The notes under the pieces were generated by a model. The model had not been told where the DNA came from. It was given only the letters and a program-made list of their open reading frames with translations, and ran no database searches. 64,000 bases of DNA from Embleya scabrispora (GTDB taxonomy: Bacteria > Actinomycetota > Actinomycetes > Streptomycetales > Streptomycetaceae): assembly GCF_002024165.1 (NCBI RefSeq), contig NZ_MWQN01000002.1, forward strand, positions 744,001 to 808,000, in the 5' to 3' direction. Shown in pieces: positions 1 through 7,388 of the stretch (position 1 is the stretch's first letter; every line of letters starts with the position of its first letter). The position numbers and the translations under genes are program-made.

Positions 1-1
1 C

Positions 2-2020
2 ATGCTCACCGTCGCCGGCGGCGGTGCGGCCGACGCCGCGGACACCGCCGGTGCCGCCGAACTGGTCCAGAACGGCGGCTTCGAAACCGCCCTGACCGGC
101 TGGACCTGCAGCGCCGGCAGCGGCGTCGCGGTGACCACCCCGGTGCACGCGGGCACCGGAGCCCTCAAGGCCACCCCCGCCGGCAGCGACAACGCGCGCT
201 GTTCGCAGACCGTCACCGTGCAGCCCTCCTCGGACTACGTGATCTCCGGCTGGATGCGCGGCAGTTACGTCTACCTCGGGGCGACCGGCACCGGAACCAC
301 CGACCCGTCCACGTGGACCGGCTCCGCACCGGACTGGACCCGCCTGACCACGAACTTCCGCACCGGGCCGAGCACCACCTCGGTCACCCTGTACACGCAC
401 GGCTGGTACGGCACCGGTGCCTACTACGCCGACGACCTCTCCCTGGTCGGCCCCGGCGGCACCACCCAAATCCCCGCCACCCCCACCGGATTGGCCGCCG
501 GCGCGCCGACCGCGACCAGCGTCCCGCTGTCCTGGACCGCGGTACCCGGCGCGACGAGCTACAAGGTCTACCGCGACGGGGCGTTGGCGCAGACCGTCAC
601 CGGCACGAGCACCACGGTGACCGGACTGACCCAGGCCACGGCGTACAGCTTCCAGGTCAGCGCGGCCAACTCGGCCGGGGAGTCGGCCAAGTCGGCCCCC
701 GTCACCGCGACCACCACCGGAGGAGGCACCCAGATTCCCGCCACCCCGACCGGCCTCGCGGCCGGCGCGCCGACCACGACCACCGTGCCGCTGTCGTGGA
801 CGGCGGTGTCCGGCGCGAGCGGCTACAACGTCTACCGCGACGGGGTGTTGGCGCAGTCCGTGACCGGCACCGGCGCGACCGTGACCGGACTGACCGCCGC
901 CACCGCGTACGGCTTCCAGGTGAGCGCGACCAACGCGGCCGGCGAATCGGCCAAGTCGGCGGTGCTCACCGTCACCACCGCGACCGACGGCGGCGGTGGC
1001 CAACTGCCCCCGCACGCGCTGATCGGCTACCTGCACGCGAGCTTCGCCAACGGCGCGGGCTACACCAAGATGGCCGACGTACCCGCGAGTTGGGACGTGA
1101 TCAACCTGGCCTTCGGCGAGCCGACGTCGGTCACCTCCGGCGACATCCGGTTCAACCGCTGCCCGGTGACCGAATGCCCCGGCGTGGAGAGCGACGCCGA
1201 CTTCAAGGCCGCCATCCGGGCCAAGCAGGCGGCCGGCAAGAAGGTACTGATCTCGATCGGCGGCCAGAACGGCCAGGTGCAACTGTCCACGACGGCCGCG
1301 CGCGACAAGTTCGTCCAGTCCGTCGGCGCGATCATCGACACCTACGGACTCGACGGCCTGGACATCGACTTCGAGGGCCACTCGTTGTCCCTGAACACCG
1401 GCGACACCGACTTCAAGAACCCGACCACCCCGGTGATCGTCAACCTGATCTCGGCGGTCAAGACGCTCAAGGCCAAGTACGGCAGCCGGTTCGTGCTGAC
1501 CATGGCGCCGGAGACGTTCTTCGTGCAACTGGGCTACCAGTACTACGGGGCCGGGCAGTGGGGCGGCCAGGACCCGCGCTGCGGCGCCTACCTGCCGGTG
1601 ATCTACGCCCTGCGTGACGACCTGACCCTGCTGCACGTGCAGGACTACAACTCCGGCTCGATCATGGGCCTGGACAACCAGTACCACAGCATGGGCGGCG
1701 CCGACTTCCACATCGCGATGACGGACATGCTGCTCACCGGCTTCCCGGTCGCGGGCAAGACCGAGAACATGTTCCCGGCGCTGCGCCCGGAGCAGGTCGC
1801 GATCGGCATGCCGGCCTCGACCCAGGCGGGCAACGGCTGGGTGTCCACCACCGAGGTCAACAAGGCCCTGGACTGCCTGACCAAGGGCAGCAATTGCGGG
1901 AGCTACCAGACCCACGGTGTGCGTCCGAACCTGCGGGGCCTGATGACCTGGTCGATCAACTGGGACCGGTTCAACAACCTCGAGTTCTCGCGCAACTTCG
2001 ACACGTACTTCCGCAGGTAG
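2..2020 (+). CDS. Secreted modular GH18 chitinase, 5'-truncated
   Basis: Endo-acting chitinase of glycoside hydrolase family 18, expected to be secreted and to cut beta-1,4-GlcNAc polymers. Domain order is a CBM4/9-like jelly-roll module (about residues 20-150), two FnIII linkers (about 157-240 and 247-330), then a GH18 barrel (about 338-672). The catalytic DGLDIDFE signature lies at about residues 451-458, with Glu458 as acid/base. The visible N-terminus looks like the end of a signal peptide, so the true start is probably outside the window; the ATG at position 2 is only the first in frame. Two hairpins follow the stop. A second modular GH18 chitinase begins at 62256, with a different binding module (CBM2). 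Confidence 0.9.
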   Translation: MLTVAGGGAADAADTAGAAELVQNGGFETALTGWTCSAGSGVAVTTPVHAGTGALKATPAGSDNARCSQTVTVQPSSDYVISGWMRGSYVYLGATGTGTTDPSTWTGSAPDWTRLTTNFRTGPSTTSVTLYTHGWYGTGAYYADDLSLVGPGGTTQIPATPTGLAAGAPTATSVPLSWTAVPGATSYKVYRDGALAQTVTGTSTTVTGLTQATAYSFQVSAANSAGESAKSAPVTATTTGGGTQIPATPTGLAAGAPTTTTVPLSWTAVSGASGYNVYRDGVLAQSVTGTGATVTGLTAATAYGFQVSATNAAGESAKSAVLTVTTATDGGGGQLPPHALIGYLHASFANGAGYTKMADVPASWDVINLAFGEPTSVTSGDIRFNRCPVTECPGVESDADFKAAIRAKQAAGKKVLISIGGQNGQVQLSTTAARDKFVQSVGAIIDTYGLDGLDIDFEGHSLSLNTGDTDFKNPTTPVIVNLISAVKTLKAKYGSRFVLTMAPETFFVQLGYQYYGAGQWGGQDPRCGAYLPVIYALRDDLTLLHVQDYNSGSIMGLDNQYHSMGGADFHIAMTDMLLTGFPVAGKTENMFPALRPEQVAIGMPASTQAGNGWVSTTEVNKALDCLTKGSNCGSYQTHGVRPNLRGLMTWSINWDRFNNLEFSRNFDTYFRR

Positions 2021-2023
2021 GCA

Positions 2024-2099
2024 CCGCCCGGGAAGCCCCCCGGGCGGCCATCCCCGATACGACCCCCGCCGCCGGTACCCACGCGAGACCGGCGGCGGG
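2024..2099. terminator. Tandem hairpins between convergent genes
   Basis: Two GC-rich inverted repeats lie in the gap between the chitinase stop and the facing reverse-strand gene. The first has a 9-bp stem (2024-2032 with 2039-2047) and a 6-nt loop. The second has a perfect 12-bp stem (2065-2076 with 2088-2099) and an 11-nt loop. Neither has a U-tract, as is common for actinomycete terminators. They could serve both directions. Confidence 0.6.
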
Positions 2100-2131
2100 C
2101 CGGTCCATGTTCGGCGACCCGCCCGATCCTG

Positions 2132-2599
2132 TCACGGGTGCAGCCAGTTCCCGTCCCGCAGGAGGGTGCGGCCCTTCAGCTCATTGGCTTCGCGCCAGGC
2201 CTGGAGGAGCCGCGGACGCAGGTGGAAGTAGTGGTACGGGGCGGCGGTTTCGCGCGGATCGAAGCCGCAGGCGGCGGCGAACGCGTCCGCCGTGGCGGCC
2301 GCCATGTCGGCGACCGCCACGGGTTCGGCGTCGGCCTCGATCATGATCACGTCGCGGGTCGGCCCGATGCCGAGCCGGGCCGTACCGCCTGCCAGCAGGT
2401 TGCGCGCGGTAGGGCTCGTGGAGACGGTCGCGATCAGGATCGTCTCCCCGTCCCAGCGAAACGACAGCGGTACCAGATACGGCGTTCCGGTCTTCGCGTC
2501 GGCGGTGGCCACCCAGGCGTCCACGTCGTGTTCGAGGCGGTGCAGGGTGTCCAGGCGGCGCTGTTCGGCGCTGCGGGCGGGCGGTCGCGGCGTGCTCAT
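2132..2599 (-). CDS. Pyridoxamine 5'-phosphate oxidase-like (flavin/F420 split-barrel) protein
   Basis: A 155-residue protein of the PNPOx-like split-barrel fold, which binds FMN, F420 or haem and typically acts as a small redox enzyme. The segments GTPYLVPLSFRWDG and TARLGIGPTRDVI match the core strands of the family; the substrate is not predictable. The start at 2599 (MSTPRPP) is chosen because the family domain begins about 15 residues later; the same frame stays open far upstream, antisense-like, into the MMPL gene. It lies 53 nt downstream of that transporter on the same strand and may be co-transcribed with it. Confidence 0.75.
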   Translation of the reverse strand: MSTPRPPARSAEQRRLDTLHRLEHDVDAWVATADAKTGTPYLVPLSFRWDGETILIATVSTSPTARNLLAGGTARLGIGPTRDVIMIEADAEPVAVADMAAATADAFAAACGFDPRETAAPYHYFHLRPRLLQAWREANELKGRTLLRDGNWLHP

Positions 2600-2652
2600 G
2601 GTGCGGGTGCCTCCGGATTCGGTACGTTCGGCGCGTCGTCGTCGGACACGCC

Positions 2653-4815
2653 CTAGTCTCGCGGACGGGCCGGGCGCCAGAAGCGGGGGCCGATCTCCAG
2701 GGCGAGCGCCGGCAGCAGCAGGCTGCGCACCAGGAGGGTGTCCAGGAGCACGCCGACCGCGACCAGCACGCCCTGTTGCAGCGCGTTGACCGTGGGAATC
2801 ACGGTGAGCGCGGCGAACGTGGCCGCGAGCACCAGGCCGGCCGAGGTGATCACGCCGCCGGTGACGGCCAGTCCGGTCAGGATGCCCTCGCGGTGCCCGC
2901 GTTCGCGGACCTCCTCCTTGGCACGGGTCATCAGGAAGATCGTGTAGTCCACGCCGAGTGCCACCAAAAACAGGAAGCCGAACAGCAGCAATCCCCGGTC
3001 GATCCGCGGATATCCCAGCGCGTGGTAGAGCAGCCCGGCCGCGCCCACCGCCGACCCGAACGACAACACCACGGACAGCAGCAACACGATCGGCGCGACC
3101 ACCGAGCGCAGCAGTACGATCAGCATTCCCAGGACGACCACCAGGATCAGCGGGATCAGCAGCCTCTCCTCCTCGCCCTGCGCGTCGGAGGTGTCGAGCG
3201 TGACCGCGGTCTGACCGGCGACCAGGGCGGACCGGGTCTCGGGCGACGAGTGGCGCATCGTGTGCCGGATGCGCTCGATGGTCTGTCGGGCGGCGTGCGT
3301 GTCGGGACTGTCCCGCAACACCGCGGCGATGTGCGTCCAGCCGCCCGAACTCGCCACCTGCGTGGCCGAGTCCACCCCCGGCACGCCGGGCAACGCGCGC
3401 AACGCCGCGGCGGCGCCGGCGTCGCGCACGTACACGTCGGCGGGTGCCGAGGAGCCGGCCGCGAAGTGTTCGGCGAGTCGCTCCTGCCCGATCACCGAGT
3501 CGACCTTCCTGGTGAACTGCTCGCCCTGGGTCTGCCCGCTGCTCAGGGTGAACGAGCCGCACGCGAGCGCCGCGAGGACCACGACGCTGCCGATCCAGAC
3601 CGGCCGGGGCCGCCGGCCGACGCCGCGCGCGATCCGGTTCCAGGTGCCGTGCTCGCGCGCCGCGCTCGCGGCCGCGTGGCCGCCCGCGCCGTCATCCGCG
3701 TAGTCGCCCGTGTGACGCGGGATCAGCGGCCAGAACACCCACCGGCCCAGAATGACCAGGAACGCGGGCAGCAGCGAGGTCATCGCGCAGAACACGATCA
3801 GCACGCCGATCGCCACCACCGGCCCCAGGCCGCGGGTGGAGTTCATGCTGCCGAACACCAGACACAACGTGGCGACGCCGACCGTGGCGGCGGACGCGGC
3901 GATCGCCGGCATCGAACGGGTCACCGCCAGCGCCATCGCCTCGTGCCGGTCCTCGTGCCGACGCAACTCCTCGCGATAGCGCGCGATCAGCAGCAGGGCG
4001 TAGTCGGTGCCGACACCCAGGACCAGGACCACCAGGACGTACGAACTCTGCCCGTTGACGGTCAGACCGGCGTACTCGGCCAGCAGGTAGACCACGCCGG
4101 ACGCGACCTGGCCGGCCAGTGCCACCGAGATCAGCGGGATCAGCCACAACACCGGACTGCGGTACGTGATCAGCAGCAGCAGCGCCACGATCGCCAGCGT
4201 GGTGGCCAGGAGCGCGGCGTCCATCCCGGAGTAGACGTCGATGAAGTCGGCGATGTTGCCCGCCTGACCGGCGATGCGCACGTCGAGTCCGGCGACGGCG
4301 TGGTCCTCGGTGAGCTTGCGGACACTTTTCACGGCGTCGCCGAGCACCGCGTTGTCGCTCTTGTCGGTCCTCAGCGGCACCGTCAGGTACGCGGCGCGGT
4401 GGTCCTGCGACACGACGGCCGGGGCGATGTCGGCGGCGGCGATCCGCCGCTCCAGCAGTTGCCGCCGGTCCTCGCCGACCCGGGCCAGGTCGGTGCCGCT
4501 CAGGCCCTCGTCGCGGGTGTAGACGACGACCGCCGTCATGACGTCCTTGGCGGTGAAGTACCTGTTCGCGACGTCGATCGCGTGGGTGGACTGGGAATCG
4601 GCCGGCAGCCACGTCTGCTGCTCGTTGTTCTGGACCGAACCGAGCTTGGCGGCCAAGGAGCCGCCGACGCCGATCAGCAGCAGCCAGAACACCAGCACCA
4701 CCCACTTCGAGCGCCGCCCGGAGACGAACGAGGCGTAGCGCCGAAACGGGGACGGTGGTTGCGGTGGCGGCGTGCCGGCGCCGGCCGGTTCGGTCATGGA
4801 GGTCTGCGTGGTCAT
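2653..4815 (-). CDS. MMPL-family RND transporter
   Basis: A 720-residue inner-membrane protein of the MMPL branch of RND transporters, which export lipids or drugs using the proton-motive force. It shows the family plan: an N-terminal cytoplasmic tail with a Pro-rich stretch, a first membrane helix at about residues 38-58 (KWVVLVFWLLL), an extracellular porter domain, then two bundles of five to six helices. DYALLLIARYREELRR and DYTIFLMTRAKEEV are the paired, diagnostic GxxxDY(A/T) segments of the two halves. Length is normal for actinobacterial members. The cargo is unknown, and no lipid or polyketide synthase is nearby. Confidence 0.88.
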   Translation of the reverse strand: MTTQTSMTEPAGAGTPPPQPPSPFRRYASFVSGRRSKWVVLVFWLLLIGVGGSLAAKLGSVQNNEQQTWLPADSQSTHAIDVANRYFTAKDVMTAVVVYTRDEGLSGTDLARVGEDRRQLLERRIAAADIAPAVVSQDHRAAYLTVPLRTDKSDNAVLGDAVKSVRKLTEDHAVAGLDVRIAGQAGNIADFIDVYSGMDAALLATTLAIVALLLLITYRSPVLWLIPLISVALAGQVASGVVYLLAEYAGLTVNGQSSYVLVVLVLGVGTDYALLLIARYREELRRHEDRHEAMALAVTRSMPAIAASAATVGVATLCLVFGSMNSTRGLGPVVAIGVLIVFCAMTSLLPAFLVILGRWVFWPLIPRHTGDYADDGAGGHAAASAAREHGTWNRIARGVGRRPRPVWIGSVVVLAALACGSFTLSSGQTQGEQFTRKVDSVIGQERLAEHFAAGSSAPADVYVRDAGAAAALRALPGVPGVDSATQVASSGGWTHIAAVLRDSPDTHAARQTIERIRHTMRHSSPETRSALVAGQTAVTLDTSDAQGEEERLLIPLILVVVLGMLIVLLRSVVAPIVLLLSVVLSFGSAVGAAGLLYHALGYPRIDRGLLLFGFLFLVALGVDYTIFLMTRAKEEVRERGHREGILTGLAVTGGVITSAGLVLAATFAALTVIPTVNALQQGVLVAVGVLLDTLLVRSLLLPALALEIGPRFWRPARPRD

Positions 4816-4962
4816 GGGTGCTCACCAAGGGTCGAGTGGGCCGCGCCTGCGTCGGTCGAACCGCTGACCCGACGGGGACGGCGAATGTGACACTCGACCG
4901 GGAGGTGTGGCCCTGCCCGATGCGTGGGCGGATCCGAGCCGGTCCGCGCGGCCCGCGGAGCC

Positions 4963-5565
4963 TCAGTCGACGCGGTGGCCGAACTCGGCGGCGAGCGTGT
5001 CGAGTTCGGGGGTGCCGAACTCGTCCGTCAGGGCCTCGAACGTGACCACCTTGTCGTCGCCGAAGCGGCGGATCTTGGCGGCGAACGTGTCCGGGCGCAG
5101 GAAGCGGGGCGGGTTCGACTTGCTGTGGAACTTGTCCGCGTACATCACCAGGCGCTCCTCGACCGACTCCGCGACGTAGTCGTCGACCGGGATCGGCAGC
5201 TGCTGGTTCACCACGTCGGCCCGGGTCACGCCGACGCCGGTGTGACAGGAGCAGAACCGGTGCAGCACCTCGGGCAGGCCCTCCTTGCGCAGGATCTCCG
5301 CGCCGAGCAGGCCGTGCCGTACGTAGTTGGCACCGTCGAGCCGACCGGTCTCGTCGTAGAGCCGGTACACGCCGATGTCGTGCAACAGGCACCCGGCCCG
5401 CACCAGGTCGTGGTCCACGCCCGCGCCGGCGGGGCCGGCCAGGAGCTGCTCCGCGACGCGCCAGACGATTCCGCAGTGGGTGTGCACCTTCTCGAAAACC
5501 GCTCGGGTGGGTGCGTACGCCTGGTGCAACGCGGTGATCTCGGCGACCGTCGGAAGTTGTGCCAT
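4963..5565 (-). CDS. HD-domain phosphohydrolase
   Basis: A 200-residue single-domain HD-superfamily protein, a metal-dependent phosphohydrolase fold. The motif series is visible: His in KVHTHCGIVW (about residue 30), the HD pair in CLLHDIGVYRL (about 63-64), a further His in YVRHGLLGAEIL, and Asp in MYADKFHS (about 150). It resembles small YedJ-type HD proteins acting on nucleotides, but the substrate cannot be read from sequence. It is the first gene of a reverse-strand set with the MMPL transporter (147-nt gap). Confidence 0.75.
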   Translation of the reverse strand: MAQLPTVAEITALHQAYAPTRAVFEKVHTHCGIVWRVAEQLLAGPAGAGVDHDLVRAGCLLHDIGVYRLYDETGRLDGANYVRHGLLGAEILRKEGLPEVLHRFCSCHTGVGVTRADVVNQQLPIPVDDYVAESVEERLVMYADKFHSKSNPPRFLRPDTFAAKIRRFGDDKVVTFEALTDEFGTPELDTLAAEFGHRVD

Positions 5566-5919
5566 CCGGGGAGCCTAGCCGAGCGGACGCCGGGTTTGTC
5601 CGCACGGGCGGCGAGTCCGCGTGGCGGTGGCGCTGGGGTCGCCCGCGCCCGGCCGCCGGCTCGGTCGGGGCCCGGACCGGAGTCGGTAAGGTCCGGGATC
5701 GGGTGGTGTGCGGGGGTGAACCGGCCTGTGTCGTGCGTGAGTTCGATCTCCAGTCGCCCCGACGGGTATCCTCGTGGTCGCCTGATGTTCGCCCGGTCGA
5801 TCCTGCGGGGGCATCCCGGGATCGGGCACCGTGGAGGGGCGACGGCCGGCGACGTGCGCGCGCACGCTCGGGCGAGTCCGTCCGCGACCGACGGCCATCC
5901 CAGCGAACCAGGACACGCG
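5566..5919. other. Divergent intergenic region with a possible -10 box
   Basis: This 354-nt gap separates the reverse-strand HD gene from the forward kinase-like gene. A TATCCT hexamer at 5767-5772 could be a forward -10 box giving a leader of about 140 nt, but no clear -35 partner is seen. I recognise no operator, RNA gene or coding stretch here. Confidence 0.3.
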
Positions 5920-6555
5920 ATGACCCCGACCACGCTCGCAGGGCCCGCTCCCGCCGGGCGCACCGACCACCACGCGTTCATCGCGATCGAGGGACCGCCC
6001 GGCGCGGGTGCCGCCGCGCTCGCGGACACGCTCGGCGCGGCCCTGGGCTGCACCCCGATTGCCGGACGCGCCGCCTCGATCCGGCTGGACACCCGTCCCG
6101 GACACGGCCTGGGCCTGGCCGGCCTGCTGCGGGCCGACGCACTGGTCAAGCGCCACCGGCCGAGCGGGCCGGTGGTCGTACACACGTGGGCGGCCGGCGT
6201 CGCCGCCGACGGGGCGGCGATCTACCGGGCCGAGGGAACGCGGCTCAGCGCCCAGGTCGCGGAGTACCGGGCGGTGCTGGAGGAGCCCACCGTCACGGTG
6301 CACCTGACCGGCTCGGCCCGCACCCTCCGCGACCGCCTCTCCGGCCAGCGCGTCCTGTCCGCCGACGACCGCGGCTGGCTCACCCGCCGAGGCGCCCTCG
6401 AACGCGTGGCCGAGGCCCACCTGACCCTGGCCCACGAGGCCGACCCCCGACACGCGATCGTGATCGACATCGACGGCCACGACGCAAGCGCGGTAGCCGA
6501 CGTGGTCATCACCACCCTCCAATCCCGCAAGATCACCACCCCCAACGCGGCATAG
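5920..6555 (+). CDS. Thymidylate-kinase-like P-loop protein with a degenerate Walker A
   Basis: A 211-residue protein with the start and overall order of a thymidylate kinase: a beta strand FIAIEG followed by a glycine-rich loop at residues 25-32, and a LID-like TVHLTGSARTLRDRL segment. The loop reads GPPGAGAA, so Ala replaces the Walker A lysine and the following Ser/Thr, and the usual DRY-type catalytic motif is not apparent. It is therefore unlikely to be a normal NMP kinase; it may bind nucleotide weakly or be regulatory. The start is the ATG 15 codons before the first core strand. The last codons are followed by a C-rich to G-rich switch in composition. Confidence 0.55.
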   Translation: MTPTTLAGPAPAGRTDHHAFIAIEGPPGAGAAALADTLGAALGCTPIAGRAASIRLDTRPGHGLGLAGLLRADALVKRHRPSGPVVVHTWAAGVAADGAAIYRAEGTRLSAQVAEYRAVLEEPTVTVHLTGSARTLRDRLSGQRVLSADDRGWLTRRGALERVAEAHLTLAHEADPRHAIVIDIDGHDASAVADVVITTLQSRKITTPNAA

Positions 6556-6717
6556 CCACCACCGGCCCGGTCGCCGCCACCCCGCCCCGCCGCCGTCCCG
6601 CCACCCCCGCCACCCCCGCTGCCCGTGCCGCCCTGCTGCGTGCGTTGGGATCGTGGCGGTTTTTCGGTGGGTTTGGGGTTCTCCGGTTGGGTGTTGGGGG
6701 TGCGTATCGTGACGGGG

Positions 6718-7356
6718 ATGGGTGGTGGTGTCGTGGGGCTTCGGGAGATGAAGCGGGCTCGGCTGGTGGGGGCGATTTCGGATGCCGCCATCGGGCTGTT
6801 CGTGGCTCGGGGATTCGACGCGGTGTCGGTGGCCGAGGTCGCGGCCGCGGTGGAGGTGTCCAAGCCGACGCTCTTTCGGTATTTCCCGACCAAGGAAGAC
6901 CTTGTGCTGCATCGGTTCGCCGATCATCAGGACGAGGCCGGGCGGGTGGTGGCGGGGCGTCCGGAGGGCGTTTCCCCGCTGACCGCGCTGCGCCGACACT
7001 TCGTCGCCGGGCTGGAGCGGTTCGATCCGGTGACCGGGCTCAGTGACGCGCCGGAGGTGTTGGCGTTTCATCGGCTGTTGTACGGGACGCCGAGTCTGGT
7101 GGCCCGGCTGCTCGCGTACACCGATCGGGCCGAACACGCGCTGGCCGACGCGCTGGGCGGGCCGGATCCGCTCGAGGCGCTGTTGGCGGCCGGGCAGATC
7201 GTCACCGTCCAGCGCATCCTGGCACGGGAGAACTGGCGCCGAATCGCCGAGGGGGAGCGGGCGGCGGTGTTGCTCCCGGAGGCCCGTGCGGCGGCCGAGG
7301 GGGCGTTCGATCGGCTGGCCGGGGGGCTGGGCCGGCTCGTGAATGTTACCGAGTAA
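6718..7356 (+). CDS. TetR-family transcriptional regulator
   Basis: A 212-residue one-component repressor. The N-terminal HTH is clear (AAIGLFVARGFDAVSVAEVA then VSKPTLFRYFPTKEDLVLHR), and the C-terminal half is the variable ligand and dimer domain. The start at 6718 puts about 20 residues before the HTH; an in-frame ATG at 6748 is possible. Its stop codon lies inside a GTTAC-CGA-GTAAC palindrome at 7345-7357 that also sits at the -35 region of the downstream helD-like gene, which suggests it controls that gene. Confidence 0.85.
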   Translation: MGGGVVGLREMKRARLVGAISDAAIGLFVARGFDAVSVAEVAAAVEVSKPTLFRYFPTKEDLVLHRFADHQDEAGRVVAGRPEGVSPLTALRRHFVAGLERFDPVTGLSDAPEVLAFHRLLYGTPSLVARLLAYTDRAEHALADALGGPDPLEALLAAGQIVTVQRILARENWRRIAEGERAAVLLPEARAAAEGAFDRLAGGLGRLVNVTE

Positions 7357-7388
7357 CGTATTTAACCGGGTTGCATTATCCTGGGTGC
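7345..7388 (+). promoter_or_regulatory. Leaderless helD promoter with an overlapping palindrome
   Basis: TATCCT at 7377-7382 is a good actinomycete -10 box, and 7 nt after its end comes the ATG at 7389, so transcription probably starts at the start codon. The perfect 5-bp inverted repeat GTTAC-CGA-GTAAC at 7345-7357 covers the expected -35 position and contains the stop codon of the tetR gene. A TetR protein bound there would block RNA polymerase. Which protein binds is inferred. Confidence 0.55.

Noticed and set aside
2776-4890. Long forward-strand open frames opposite the MMPL gene
   Set aside because: They are His/Gln/Arg/Asp-rich antisense translations typical of high-GC DNA; the reverse-strand frame has clear transporter motifs and proper codon bias.
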